Shown: in pieces, positions 16,102-24,166 of the stretch
Position numbering within the stretch: the first letter of the stretch is position 1
How the letters are laid out: every line of letters begins with the position of its first letter
NCBI GenBank assembly: GCA_910579085.1
Contig: CAJTRU010000037.1
Coordinates: 1,935-36,510 of the forward strand
Source of the DNA: an uncultured Lachnospiraceae bacterium
GTDB lineage: Bacteria; Bacillota; Clostridia; Lachnospirales; Lachnospiraceae
DNA: 34,576 nucleotides
Reading direction: 5' to 3'
The notes under the pieces: model-generated
Told to the model about the DNA's origin: nothing
The model's database searches: none
What the model saw: only the letters and a program-made list of their open reading frames with translations
Program-made: the position numbers and the translations under genes

Positions 16102-17043
16102 ATGAATTTATCAAAAGTAGGAATTGTAGGCTGTGGCTTAGTTGGTGCTACTATTGCATATACCCTTATGCAAAGTCCGGTTTTCCGTGAAATGGTACTT
16201 ATTGATATTGATAAAAATAAGGCAGAAGGGGAGGCTATGGACTTAAACCACGGTATCCCTTTTGCGCGTCCTATAAAGATATATGCGGGGGATTATAGTG
16301 AACTTAAAGATGCAGGTGTTATAATTATAACAGCAGGGGCGGGACAGAAACCAGGTGAAACAAGGCTTGACCTTGTAAATAAAAATGTGGAATTATTTAA
16401 GAAAATTATTCCAGGTATAACAGAGCATGTTAAGGATGCAATCCTGCTTGTAGTAAGCAACCCTGTTGATATACTTACGTGGGTAACACTTAAATTGTCA
16501 GGTTTTAAAGAAAACCATGTTCTGGGAAGTGGTACGGTTCTTGATTCAGGAAGGCTTAAATATGTAATAGGCGAACACCTTTCGGTTGACCCAAGAAGTG
16601 TACATGCATTTATAATAGGTGAACATGGTGACAGTGAAGTTACTGCATGGAGCAGTGTAAACGTAAGTGGTATACCTGTAAACCAGTTCTGTGAAATGCG
16701 TGGTTATGAAACACATGAGGAGAACAGAAGCAAACTGTCAGATATGGTCAAAAACAGTGCTTATGAGATAATAGACAGAAAAGGTGCGACTTATTATGGA
16801 ATAGCAATGGCAACAAGAAGGATTTGTGAAAGCATAGTGCATAATGAAAAAAGCATACTTACAGTCAGCAGCATGCAGCACCATTATTATGAAGCAGATG
16901 GTGTCTGCATAGGTATGCCATGTGTAATAGGCAGTGACGGTGTTGAACAGGTGGTATGTATTGATTTGGACGGGCATGAGGCGGAACTGCTGAAAAACTC
17001 AGTCAATGCGTTAAATAAAGTGATTGGTAGTTTACAGTTATAA
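16102..17043 (+). CDS. ldh: L-lactate dehydrogenase
   Basis: This NAD-dependent L-lactate dehydrogenase interconverts pyruvate and L-lactate as a fermentative redox sink. It has 313 residues. The Rossmann motif is GCGLVGATIAY (10-20). The substrate loop is GQKPGETRLDL, with Gln82 marking lactate rather than malate specificity and Arg88 in place. Asp148 and Arg151 are followed by the catalytic His175 in GEHGDSE. I prefer ATG 16102 over 16090 because GAGGTG (16092-16097) then serves as ribosome site. The gene has its own promoter and is monocistronic. The last codons and stop (LQL-stop, 17032-17043) overlap the left end of a palindromic element, so that element may have shaped the C-terminus. 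Confidence 0.93.
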   Translation: MNLSKVGIVGCGLVGATIAYTLMQSPVFREMVLIDIDKNKAEGEAMDLNHGIPFARPIKIYAGDYSELKDAGVIIITAGAGQKPGETRLDLVNKNVELFKKIIPGITEHVKDAILLVVSNPVDILTWVTLKLSGFKENHVLGSGTVLDSGRLKYVIGEHLSVDPRSVHAFIIGEHGDSEVTAWSSVNVSGIPVNQFCEMRGYETHEENRSKLSDMVKNSAYEIIDRKGATYYGIAMATRRICESIVHNEKSILTVSSMQHHYYEADGVCIGMPCVIGSDGVEQVVCIDLDGHEAELLKNSVNALNKVIGSLQL

Positions 17044-17330
17044 TTTAGTTTGCTGGGGACAGACGGTTTCTGCGTGCCAGAGCCAGAATATTCCACAAAA
17101 GGGGTACGCTTGCGCTGGTTTGGTAACGGTAAGCCACGCAGCCGCACATAAAGCCATATTATTTAATGTTCCAGAATAAACTTATGTTTATTCCGTCACA
17201 TTAAATACATGGCTTAAATGCCAGTGGGCTTAAAGTACCCATTTTATGGAATTATTGCTGGCATCTGGCACGTGAAACCTGTTACTGGCAATCTGCAATA
17301 AAATATAAGATAATAATATAACTGTAAATT
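17031..17330 (+). repeat. Palindromic element copy 3
   Basis: The left end TTTACAGTTAT (17031-17041) reaches into the ldh stop codon. The right end ATAACTGTAAATT (17318-17330) is its reverse complement plus two bases, and the GGTGGGGA-type tail seen in copy 4 follows. Arms with TGCGTGCCAGAGCCAGAATATTCC on the left and GGAATTATTGCTGGCATCTGG on the right pair with each other. Inner stems are AAGCCAT/ATGGCTT, TATTTAATGT/ACATTAAATA and GAATAAAC/GTTTATTC around the apex at 17074-17193. The whole gap between ldh and the GNAT gene consists of this element and a short AT-rich remainder. Confidence 0.85.
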
Positions 17331-17429
17331 GGTGGGGAGAGGGTTCAGGCGGACGGAAGTTATATGGCATGGGGATTTTTATTCTACAAAATTGAAAGTT
17401 TTAAAATGCCATTTATAAATTTATAATGA

Positions 17430-17864
17430 TTAGATATTTTTACGAAAGTAAAATGATGTCTTTTTATAGCCCAGGTGTTCGTAAAATTCATGTGCGCCTG
17501 TCCGCTGGAAACCTGATGCAAGCCCGATGGCTGAAGCGTTGTGCCTATATGCCAGTTTTTCAACGCAGTCCATAAGCATTTTGCCAATGCCACAATGCTG
17601 GAACTCTGGCAGGACAGCAAGTCCGTTTACTTTTATGTATCCGTTTGGATGTTCTATTGCTAAAGTTTCAACTGTTGTAACAAAACCAACGGTATTGCCG
17701 TCCATGTCAGCAACAAATGTGCAGTAGCGGCTGTCGTTTTTCATCTTTTCATATGTTCTGGTGACGCTTTCATCAGTTGCTGGTAAAAAAACAAGCACAT
17801 TACGCCAGATTGCCGCTACAGATATATAATCTTTTTTTTCAATTTCTCTTATAATAATATTCAT
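17430..17864 (-). CDS. GNAT family N-acetyltransferase
   Basis: This 144-residue protein has the GNAT fold, which transfers an acetyl group from acetyl-CoA to an amine. The acetyl-CoA binding motif A is clear in NGLAVLPEFQHCGIGKMLMD (about 83-102; the Q-x-x-G-I-G-x part is diagnostic). The C-terminal FYEHLGYKKTSFYF segment is the usual motif B region. AAGGA lies about 6 bases before the start on the minus strand. It is divergent from the bactofilin operon, and an operator-like dyad lies between them (17923-17942). The substrate is unknown. Confidence 0.88.
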   Translation of the reverse strand: MNIIIREIEKKDYISVAAIWRNVLVFLPATDESVTRTYEKMKNDSRYCTFVADMDGNTVGFVTTVETLAIEHPNGYIKVNGLAVLPEFQHCGIGKMLMDCVEKLAYRHNASAIGLASGFQRTGAHEFYEHLGYKKTSFYFRKNI

Positions 17865-17922
17865 ATTTGTTCCTTTCTTATAACTGCTAGTAATTCTTTT
17901 ATGGTGATATTTTTTTCTTTTT

Positions 17923-17942
17923 ATATGGTTATTTTACCATAT
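17923..17942. promoter_or_regulatory. Dyad between GNAT and bactofilin genes
   Basis: ATATGGT-6-ACCATAT is a perfect 7-bp inverted repeat spaced like a repressor operator, lying about 60 bases upstream of the GNAT start and about 90 bases before the bactofilin -10. No T-run follows on either side, so it is not a terminator. Confidence 0.35.
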
Positions 17943-18027
17943 CTGTATATCAATTTCATTAAATTTTATTTAAACTCCATCATAACCGGAAATTATATTT
18001 AAATTTGTAGACGGATAAAAGTTTTAG

Positions 18028-18036
18028 TGATATAAT
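18028..18036 (+). promoter_or_regulatory. Extended -10 promoter of the bactofilin-pyrH-frr operon
   Basis: TGATATAAT gives a consensus -10 (TATAAT, 18031-18036) with the TGn extension. No good -35 lies at 17 bp; TTGTAG (18005-18010) is 20 bp away. The gene start is 84 bases downstream. Confidence 0.55.
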
Positions 18037-18120
18037 AGCATGGATGGACAGGATGATGTTTTGTGTGGTATGTATTATACAGTAGTGCTTTACAGAAAAT
18101 ATATTCTAGGAGGATGAGAA

Positions 18121-19092
18121 ATGGGTTTATTTAAAGATGATGACATTAGTGGAATAGAAGGACTGGATTTAGATGATGGTGCACTTGAAGGCTTTGGTGA
18201 TGACAGTATTGACAAAGATTTATTGAACCAGATTTTTGCTGATGATGGCAGTCCTGATGATGAAACTGAAGATGCACAGCTTGATATTGGCAGTGAAGGG
18301 TTCTATATTGATGAAGATACAAGCAGTTCTTCTGGAGAAGATATTATAATTGAAGAAGCAGCAGAACCTGCCGCCAGCGTGGATGAAGAGATACCAGCAG
18401 CGGAAGAGAGCCAGGAAGAAACATTAGAAGAAGAAAAACCAGAAGAAGTTCCTGTTAAAGAGGAAGAAATATTAGAAGAAACCATAGTACCAGAAGAACC
18501 AGTAATGGCAGAAGAACCTGCTGAAGAAAAACCAGAAGAAGAGAAGACTGCTGTAGAACCTGCATCAAGCACTGTAGTACCTATTTCTGTAAATGATGAT
18601 GTTGTGAATAATGAAGCTATGAAAGCTATGAATGAAGAACGTCTGAATGGGACAGTTACAGTAATTACTGAGAATACAACTATTACAGGAAGCATTTCAT
18701 CTGATGGTTCACTTGAAGTTATGGGAACAATTACGGGTGATATTGAATGTGTAGGCAAAGTATATATTAATGGTAAAGTATCAGGCGGGGTTGTTGCTTC
18801 TGAAATATATGTAAATACACCTAAACTTAATGGCGGGCTTATTAGTGAAGGCACTGTAAGGATAGGGGTAGGCACTGTAGTTTTAGGTGACGTTACAGGC
18901 TCATCTGCTTATATTGCAGGGGCAGTAAGAGGCAATATTGATATAGAAGGGCCTTTAGTTATTGAGTCTACAGCTATTTTAAAAGGTGATATAAAAGCTA
19001 AAACAATTACTATAAAGTCTGGTGCTGTAATAGATGGTTACTGTTCGCTTTACCAGACTGCTGTTGATATGGATAAGATTTTTGAAGAGTAA
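18121..19092 (+). CDS. Bactofilin (polymer-forming cytoskeletal protein) with long acidic N-terminus
   Basis: This 323-residue protein has a C-terminal bactofilin domain (about 180-315): short hydrophobic strands with regular glycines (VTGSSAYIAGAVRGNIDIEG, then ILKGDIKAKTITIKSGAVIDG) forming a beta-helix. Bactofilins self-assemble into filaments that help organise the envelope and cell shape. The first 175 residues are unusual. They begin with Asp-rich repeats (DDDISGIEGLDLDDGALEG) and continue into a Glu/Pro-rich stretch of EEP/EEKPEE repeats (about 75-150), far longer than the short tails typical of the family. AGGAGG lies 6-7 bases before ATG 18121. pyrH follows after 47 bases, suggesting co-transcription. 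Confidence 0.9.
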   Translation: MGLFKDDDISGIEGLDLDDGALEGFGDDSIDKDLLNQIFADDGSPDDETEDAQLDIGSEGFYIDEDTSSSSGEDIIIEEAAEPAASVDEEIPAAEESQEETLEEEKPEEVPVKEEEILEETIVPEEPVMAEEPAEEKPEEEKTAVEPASSTVVPISVNDDVVNNEAMKAMNEERLNGTVTVITENTTITGSISSDGSLEVMGTITGDIECVGKVYINGKVSGGVVASEIYVNTPKLNGGLISEGTVRIGVGTVVLGDVTGSSAYIAGAVRGNIDIEGPLVIESTAILKGDIKAKTITIKSGAVIDGYCSLYQTAVDMDKIFEE

Positions 19093-19139
19093 AAACTAGT
19101 GGTATGTGTGTTTATATAGATACCTGATAGGAGATGGAT

Positions 19140-19844
19140 ATGGCGGAATATAAGAGAATATTATTGAAATTAAGCGGGGAAGCCCTTGCAGGGCCCAATA
19201 AGACGGGTTTTGATGAAGCCACATGCCTTGGTGTGGCTAAGCAGGTTAAAGAACTTGTGGACGCAGGCATAGAAGTAGGAATAGTTACTGGTGGTGGCAA
19301 TTTCTGGCGTGGGCGTACAAGTGAAAATATTGACCGTACAAAGGCAGACCAGATAGGTATGCTTGCTACAGTTATGAACTGCATATATGTTTCTGAGATT
19401 TTCCGTTCAGCAGGCATTATGACAAATGTACTTACACCATTTGAATGTGGCTCATTTACAAAGCTTTTTTCAAAAGACAGGGCAAATAAATACTTTTCAA
19501 AAGGAATGGCAGTATTTTTTGCAGGCGGGACAGGACATCCGTATTTTTCAACAGATACATCAACAGTGCTGCGTGCTGTTGAAATAGAAGCAGATATAAT
19601 TCTTTCTGCCAAATCAATTGACGGGGTTTATGATTCAGACCCTGCATTAAATCCTGATGCCAGGAAGTATGATGTTATAGATATTAATGATGTAATTAAC
19701 CAGCGTCTTGGCGTTATAGACCTTGCTGCTGCTGTTCTTTGCATGGAAAACCATATGCCTATGATGATTTTCGGGCTTAATGAAGAAAACAGCATTGTAA
19801 ATACTGTAAATGGCGTGACTAAAGGTACTTTGGTTACTGCATAA
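19140..19844 (+). CDS. pyrH: UMP kinase
   Basis: Uridylate kinase of the amino-acid-kinase fold converts UMP to UDP with ATP. It has 234 residues. Motifs include LLKLSGEALAG near the N-terminus, VTGGGNFWRG (phosphate-binding loop) and AVEIEADIILSAKSIDGVYDSDP in the nucleotide-binding region. I chose ATG 19140 over 19134 because AGGAG (19129-19133) then has a spacing of 6. It lies between bactofilin and frr; the pyrH-frr pair is a widely conserved arrangement (established knowledge). Confidence 0.96.
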   Translation: MAEYKRILLKLSGEALAGPNKTGFDEATCLGVAKQVKELVDAGIEVGIVTGGGNFWRGRTSENIDRTKADQIGMLATVMNCIYVSEIFRSAGIMTNVLTPFECGSFTKLFSKDRANKYFSKGMAVFFAGGTGHPYFSTDTSTVLRAVEIEADIILSAKSIDGVYDSDPALNPDARKYDVIDINDVINQRLGVIDLAAAVLCMENHMPMMIFGLNEENSIVNTVNGVTKGTLVTA

Positions 19845-19884
19845 TAATAAACAAAAGGCCGGTTGCGGCAGAATGGAGAATAAT

Positions 19885-20439
19885 ATGAGCGTTGAATTAA
19901 AACAGTTTGAAGAGAAGATGAAAAAATCAGTTGAAAATCTTGCAAATGACTATACTACAATACGTGCAGGGCGTGCTAACCCTCATGTGCTTGACAAGAT
20001 TACAGTAGATTATTACGGGACTCCTTCTAACCTCCAGTCAGTTGCCAATATTTCTGTAGCAGAAGCACGTACTCTTGTAATACAGCCTTGGGAAGCAAGC
20101 CTGGTCAAAGAAATTGAAAAGGCCATTCTTGTATCTGACCTTGGACTGACACCTAATAATGATGGCAAAGTTATACGTCTTTCATTTCCAGAACTTACAG
20201 AGGAAAGGCGTAAGGAACTGGTTAAGGATGTTAAGAAGAAAGGCGAAGACAGTAAAATTGCAATCAGGAACATACGCAGGGATGCAAATGACCTGGCTAA
20301 GAAGCAGCAAAAAGCCAATGAGATTTCAGAGGATGAACAGAAAGATGCAGAAACAAGCATCCAGAAAATGACTGATGAATATGTAAGCAAGATTGACAAA
20401 ATGATTGATGAAAAGTCAAAAGAAATTATGACTGTATAA
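19885..20439 (+). CDS. frr: Ribosome recycling factor
   Basis: RRF splits the post-termination ribosome together with EF-G. The product has 184 residues, the usual size. Typical segments are TIRAGRANPHVLDKITVDYYG, IQPWEASLVKEIEKAI and the Lys/Arg-rich NDGKVIRLSFPELTEERRKEL. An earlier ATG at 19873 is in frame but lacks a ribosome site. GGAG within it (19875-19878) is 6 bases before ATG 19885, which gives MSVELKQFEEKM. It is the last gene of the operon, followed by a strong terminator. Confidence 0.96.
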   Translation: MSVELKQFEEKMKKSVENLANDYTTIRAGRANPHVLDKITVDYYGTPSNLQSVANISVAEARTLVIQPWEASLVKEIEKAILVSDLGLTPNNDGKVIRLSFPELTEERRKELVKDVKKKGEDSKIAIRNIRRDANDLAKKQQKANEISEDEQKDAETSIQKMTDEYVSKIDKMIDEKSKEIMTV

Positions 20440-20459
20440 TAATTAAAATATAAAAAACT

Positions 20460-20495
20460 AAATGCCAGGGCAGTATATGCCACTGGCATTTTTAT
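20460..20495 (+). terminator. Terminator after frr
   Basis: AAATGCCAG (20460-20468) pairs with CTGGCATTT (20483-20491) and an inner GGCA/TGCC stem extends it. TTTTTATAT follows. It lies between convergent genes and probably serves frr. Confidence 0.85.
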
Positions 20496-20515
20496 ATATC
20501 CAGGGCCAAAGCTGC

Positions 20516-21796
20516 TTATTTCTGTAAATTTTCCCTTAATTTCCTGGCACATTCAAGGAAAACGGGTTTATTTGCAAATATAAAGCTTCTTTTGCTATAG
20601 TTATAGTTAATAATGTCCATTGCATCATCCTCTGTTTCAAAGACACATTTATGAATGTCAATATAAATCTTTGTGCGGTTTAAATCATCAAGCTCAAAGA
20701 TATTTTCACATATAGAAATAACAGGCACATCTTTCTGTGGCTCTTCTGTCCATGTAATATTATAGCCATTGCAGGAAGCAAACTCTTTTATCCATCCAGC
20801 AGTAGCAGGATATCCGTTTTCTTCAATGTATATTTTATCTTTGCCATTAAGTACATGAAGCAATGGTTCTTTGTTAAAATCCAGTGCAAATATCCTGTTA
20901 TCCCCTGCTTTTCCCATAATACCATGTATTGCGTCATCATATGCTAACATTACTGTCCTGGCATGGTTGCTGTTTCCAGAGTGCAGTCCTTCATACGCAA
21001 CCTGGAAAACAGAGCCAAGAAATGTTTCTGCCATTTTACCAAGTTCTTCATCTTTAACATATTTTATAAAAAATACAATCCAGTTGCGCCACGCATAATA
21101 TGTAGGGAATGTATTATAGACTTCATTCTTAGCACCCATTGCATGTAAGGCTTTGGCATTTCCTACAGAGGCAACTTTATAGCCTGCAAGGTTACAAAGA
21201 TAGCACCATTCTGTATCATCCCAGTAGAGGAAATTTTCTTCTGGCATCAGGCCAATCTGGTCGATAACGCATCTTTTTACCATAAGTGAACATGCGGCAA
21301 CAGAGTCTGTATAGATAAATTCTGGCATACTGCCATCTTCATATTCATTGAAATATAATGCTTCAGTACAAAAATACTTAAAGTCAATTTCCTGTCCAAA
21401 CTGCTGTACATAATCAGGATTTCCAAGATGGTAAACCTTAGCGCCAGCCATTCCAGCTTCTGGGTGTGTCTCCAGGAATTTATATAAATTGCCTATTGCA
21501 TTTTCATCAAGGAGTGCATCATTGTCTACACACATAACATAAGGGTATCCTTTTTTATATACTTCCCTGAGTCCTGTGTTAAAACCTCCTGAGCCGCCAA
21601 GGTTCTCCTTGTTTTCAATTAATACAAGCTTGCCAGGGTAAGTTTCTTTTATACGTTTTACAGACATATCTGTAGAGCCGTTATCTACAACATATAAGTC
21701 AAAATCCTGGAATTTAGATTCAAGTATACTCTGGATGCAGTCCAGCACAGCATCTTCTTTATTATAATTGCATATTACAATACCAATTTTTTTCAT
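20516..21796 (-). CDS. GT2 family glycosyltransferase with C-terminal extension
   Basis: This 426-residue cytoplasmic glycosyltransferase has a GT-A fold. It is likely to add a sugar (rhamnosyltransferase-like) to a surface polysaccharide. The N-terminal core includes VICNYNKEDAV, YVVDNGSTDMS, NLGGSGGFNTG, the metal-binding D-N-D at 91-93 (VMCVDNDALL), and FLYWDDTEWCYL as the acceptor-side acidic motif. From about residue 300 a further 125 residues (starting near FALDFNKEPLLHVLNGKDKI) do not match the core as I know it. AGAGGT precedes ATG 21796 by about 5 bases. It is a single gene convergent with frr, with a dyad (21826-21843) just upstream. Confidence 0.88.
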   Translation of the reverse strand: MKKIGIVICNYNKEDAVLDCIQSILESKFQDFDLYVVDNGSTDMSVKRIKETYPGKLVLIENKENLGGSGGFNTGLREVYKKGYPYVMCVDNDALLDENAIGNLYKFLETHPEAGMAGAKVYHLGNPDYVQQFGQEIDFKYFCTEALYFNEYEDGSMPEFIYTDSVAACSLMVKRCVIDQIGLMPEENFLYWDDTEWCYLCNLAGYKVASVGNAKALHAMGAKNEVYNTFPTYYAWRNWIVFFIKYVKDEELGKMAETFLGSVFQVAYEGLHSGNSNHARTVMLAYDDAIHGIMGKAGDNRIFALDFNKEPLLHVLNGKDKIYIEENGYPATAGWIKEFASCNGYNITWTEEPQKDVPVISICENIFELDDLNRTKIYIDIHKCVFETEDDAMDIINYNYSKRSFIFANKPVFLECARKLRENLQK

Positions 21797-21825
21797 AAAT
21801 TACCTCTTTTCTGTATAATTTTCTG

Positions 21826-21843
21826 TACAATTAACCAATTGTA
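21826..21843. promoter_or_regulatory. Dyad upstream of the GT2 gene
   Basis: TACAATT-AACC-AATTGTA is a perfect 7-bp inverted repeat, 30 bases upstream of the GT2 start. It may be an operator for that gene. No clear -35/-10 pair with correct spacing was found around it. Confidence 0.35.
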
Positions 21844-21888
21844 TAGGATATAAATTATAAATACTTAGTCTGGTTTTATAAACAAAAC

Positions 21889-22293
21889 CTACCTGCAAAG
21901 TTCTATAGTATATATTTCATTTACAGGAGATGTAATTTTCACTAATCCAATTTCAACAAATTCCCCACTGGTTTTCTTAAATTCGTGCAGTTCTGCCTGG
22001 AACTGGAACATTTTTTTATTCATAACTGGTGATGCAAAAATTGTCCTGGTATCATTAAACATTCCAACAGAAGCAATATAAGCAGGCATAACTTTATGTT
22101 TACTGGCAAATTCCTTTAACTGGTTTTGGAATTTGTTCTCATCTACATCATTAAAACATGCTAGTGTAAGGTGTGGTCTTGTTTTCCATTCCAGAAACTT
22201 TGTACTTAATTTTTCATCAGCTAATCTTTGTGACAAATGCATAAGTTTTTTTTCAGTTTCTTTATCAAAATATAATTCAACTGCATACTGCAT
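21889..22293 (-). CDS. 2H phosphoesterase (2'-5' RNA ligase-like) lacking the second HxT motif
   Basis: This 134-residue protein resembles 2'-5' RNA ligase/cyclic phosphodiesterase (2H) proteins. The first H-x-T motif is present as RPHLTLA (His41, Thr43). The C-terminal strand VEIGLVKITSPVNEIYTIEL matches family members. Between HEFKKTSGEF and VEIGLV there is no room for the second H-x-T motif. The protein is roughly 40 residues shorter than the 170-180 usual for this group, and the missing part is internal and in frame. Both histidines are needed for catalysis in the family, so the product is probably inactive or has changed function. An AGGGG ribosome site lies 9-10 bases before ATG 22293. 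Confidence 0.72.
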   Translation of the reverse strand: MQYAVELYFDKETEKKLMHLSQRLADEKLSTKFLEWKTRPHLTLACFNDVDENKFQNQLKEFASKHKVMPAYIASVGMFNDTRTIFASPVMNKKMFQFQAELHEFKKTSGEFVEIGLVKITSPVNEIYTIELCR

Positions 22294-22436
22294 TATTAAA
22301 TACCCCTTAGTTAAATTTTTATTTTAGAAGTCTATTATACAACATGCAATATATGTTATCAAGGAAAAGACAGGTATATTGCAAATACTACTGATATAAG
22401 TTAAAATACAGACCATAAATAGTGTAAATTATAATA

Positions 22437-22572
22437 AGCCTGTCCAGGCTGGAGGTTAGTGTGAAAAATACATCTAATGCAGTAAAAAACACTGCTTAAG
22501 ATGTATTAAATTTCACACAGGAAAAACGCAAAACCAGCGTTTTTCATTACTATTTGAGCCGCCGGAGACGGC
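22437..22572 (+). promoter_or_regulatory. Multi-hairpin leader of the MATE gene
   Basis: Four stems lie in series before the start codon: AGCCTG/CAGGCT (22437-22450); a three-tier nested hairpin with GTGTGAAA/TTTCACAC, ATACATCT/AGATGTAT and GCAGT/ACTGC (22459-22518); GAAAAACGC/GCGTTTTTC (22521-22545), which ends in T's and may terminate; and GCCG/CGGC (22558-22572) next to the GGGGGA ribosome site. The arrangement looks like a structured 5' leader, but I cannot match it to a known riboswitch. Confidence 0.45.
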
Positions 22573-22585
22573 ATGGGGGATTTTT

Positions 22586-24001
22586 ATGGTAAGTGAAGAT
22601 TTACTGGATAAGATGAAGAGTGGCGGCAGCCTTTCTGGAAAGGAACAGTCACAACTTGTATTTTTCCTTAGTATTCCTGCAATTATGGCGCAGGTTACTT
22701 CTGTTATTATGCAATATACAGATGCTTCAATGGCGGGAAGCCTTGGTGCAGGGGCATCAGCTTCTATTGGGCTTGTATCAAGTTCCACATGGCTTTTTGG
22801 TGGTGTGTGTGGTGCTGTTGCGGCAGGTTTTTCTATACAGGCGGCACACAGCATTGGCGGCGGAAGGGTGCAGGAAGCCAGAAGCATTATGCGCCAGTCT
22901 GTTATTACAGCTTTGGCTGCCAGCCTGCTGCTGGAAGCAGCAGGTGTATTAACAGGGATACATCTGCCAGAATGGCTTGGAGGTGCACAGGATATACAGG
23001 ATAATGCCAGGAATTATTTTATTATTTATGTGTTATCACTTCCAGCAGTACAGCTTAACAGGCTGGCTGGAGGGCTTTTGCAATGTAGCGGCAATATGAA
23101 AGTGCCAGGGCTGCTTAATATTTTAATGTGTATTCTGGATGTGTTTTTTAATTTCCTGCTGATTTTTCCATCACGGCATATATATCTGGCAGGAGTTAAA
23201 ATATTTATGCCAGGTGCAGGGCTTGGGGTAACAGGAGCAGCACTTGGGACAGCATTTTCACAAGTCTGTATAGCAGTTTTAATGATGTGGTTTTTATGTT
23301 CCAGGTCAGAGGTTTTTAGGGTAAAACGCCATGAAAGCTGGAAGCCATGCAGAGAATGTGTACTTAAAGCAGTAAAGCTTGCATTGCCTATTGGGTGGGA
23401 AAACCTTATGATGTGTGGTGCTATGGTAGTTTCTACCAGGATAGTTGCACCTCTTGGTTCTGTGCCAATAGCTGCAAATTCATTTGCAATTACAGCAGAA
23501 AGCCTTTGTTATATGCCAGGTTATGGTATAGGTGAGGCAGCAGCAACGCTTACAGGGCAAAGTATAGGTGCAGGGCGCAGGGAACTTGCAAGGAAGTTTG
23601 CAAGGATGACAGTATGGTTTGGCATTGCCAGCATGGCTGTAACTGGTGCCGCCATGTTTTTTGCAGCACCTGCAATGATGGCGCTTCTTACACCTGATGA
23701 AAGTATACGAAGGCTTGGTACAATGGTATTACGTATAGAAGCATTTGCAGAACCTATGTATGGTGCATCCATTGTAGCGGCTGGTTCATTCCGCGGGGCA
23801 GGTGATACATTTATACCAAGTATGATGAATTTTGGAAGTATATGGTTTGTGCGTATTACACTTGCACTAGTATTAACAAGGAAATATGGCTTAAAAGGAG
23901 CATGGATTGCAATGTGCATAGAACTATGTTTCCGTGGCTTTATATTTATGGTAAGGCTTTACAGGGAAAAATGGATGCATTATATTGATATTAAGAAATA
24001 A
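22586..24001 (+). CDS. MATE family efflux transporter
   Basis: This 471-residue inner-membrane transporter has about 12 hydrophobic segments in two similar halves, as in multidrug and toxin extrusion (MATE) proteins driven by Na+ or H+. Recognisable family segments are the first-helix stretch FFLSIPAIMAQVTSVIMQYT, the GGLLQCSGNMKVPGLLNI region in the first half, and the parallel GSFRGAGDTFIPSMMN region in the second. GGGGGA precedes ATG 22586 by 6-7 bases. It sits alone on the + strand behind a structured leader and ends at a two-way terminator shared with the convergent arylsulfotransferase-like gene. The substrate is unknown. Confidence 0.9.
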   Translation: MVSEDLLDKMKSGGSLSGKEQSQLVFFLSIPAIMAQVTSVIMQYTDASMAGSLGAGASASIGLVSSSTWLFGGVCGAVAAGFSIQAAHSIGGGRVQEARSIMRQSVITALAASLLLEAAGVLTGIHLPEWLGGAQDIQDNARNYFIIYVLSLPAVQLNRLAGGLLQCSGNMKVPGLLNILMCILDVFFNFLLIFPSRHIYLAGVKIFMPGAGLGVTGAALGTAFSQVCIAVLMMWFLCSRSEVFRVKRHESWKPCRECVLKAVKLALPIGWENLMMCGAMVVSTRIVAPLGSVPIAANSFAITAESLCYMPGYGIGEAAATLTGQSIGAGRRELARKFARMTVWFGIASMAVTGAAMFFAAPAMMALLTPDESIRRLGTMVLRIEAFAEPMYGASIVAAGSFRGAGDTFIPSMMNFGSIWFVRITLALVLTRKYGLKGAWIAMCIELCFRGFIFMVRLYREKWMHYIDIKK

Positions 24002-24129
24002 TAGTATGGTTTTTGTTACATTGAGTATGGAGTGGTGGAAATTATCCTGCATACAGTTTATTATAATGGAATTTATGAAATGGACGTGGTTTTTTGTTGG
24101 CACATATATGACTTAAATATAATTGTAAT

Positions 24130-24166
24130 AAAAAATATGCCTGCATTTACAGCAGGCATATTTTTT
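24130..24166. terminator. Bidirectional terminator between MATE and arylsulfotransferase-like genes
   Basis: AAAAAATATGCCTGC (24130-24144) and TGCAGGCATATTTTTT-type arm GCAGGCATATTTTTT (24152-24166) form a perfect 15-bp stem with T-runs on both strands. It overlaps the stop codon of the minus-strand gene, so it serves both convergent genes. Confidence 0.9.

Noticed and set aside
18303..18875. 190-codon minus-strand frame over the bactofilin gene
   Set aside because: Its Ser-rich sequence is simply the complement of the Glu-rich bactofilin tail.
20013..20552. 179-codon minus-strand frame over frr
   Set aside because: It is antisense to frr, crosses the frr terminator and has no start signals.
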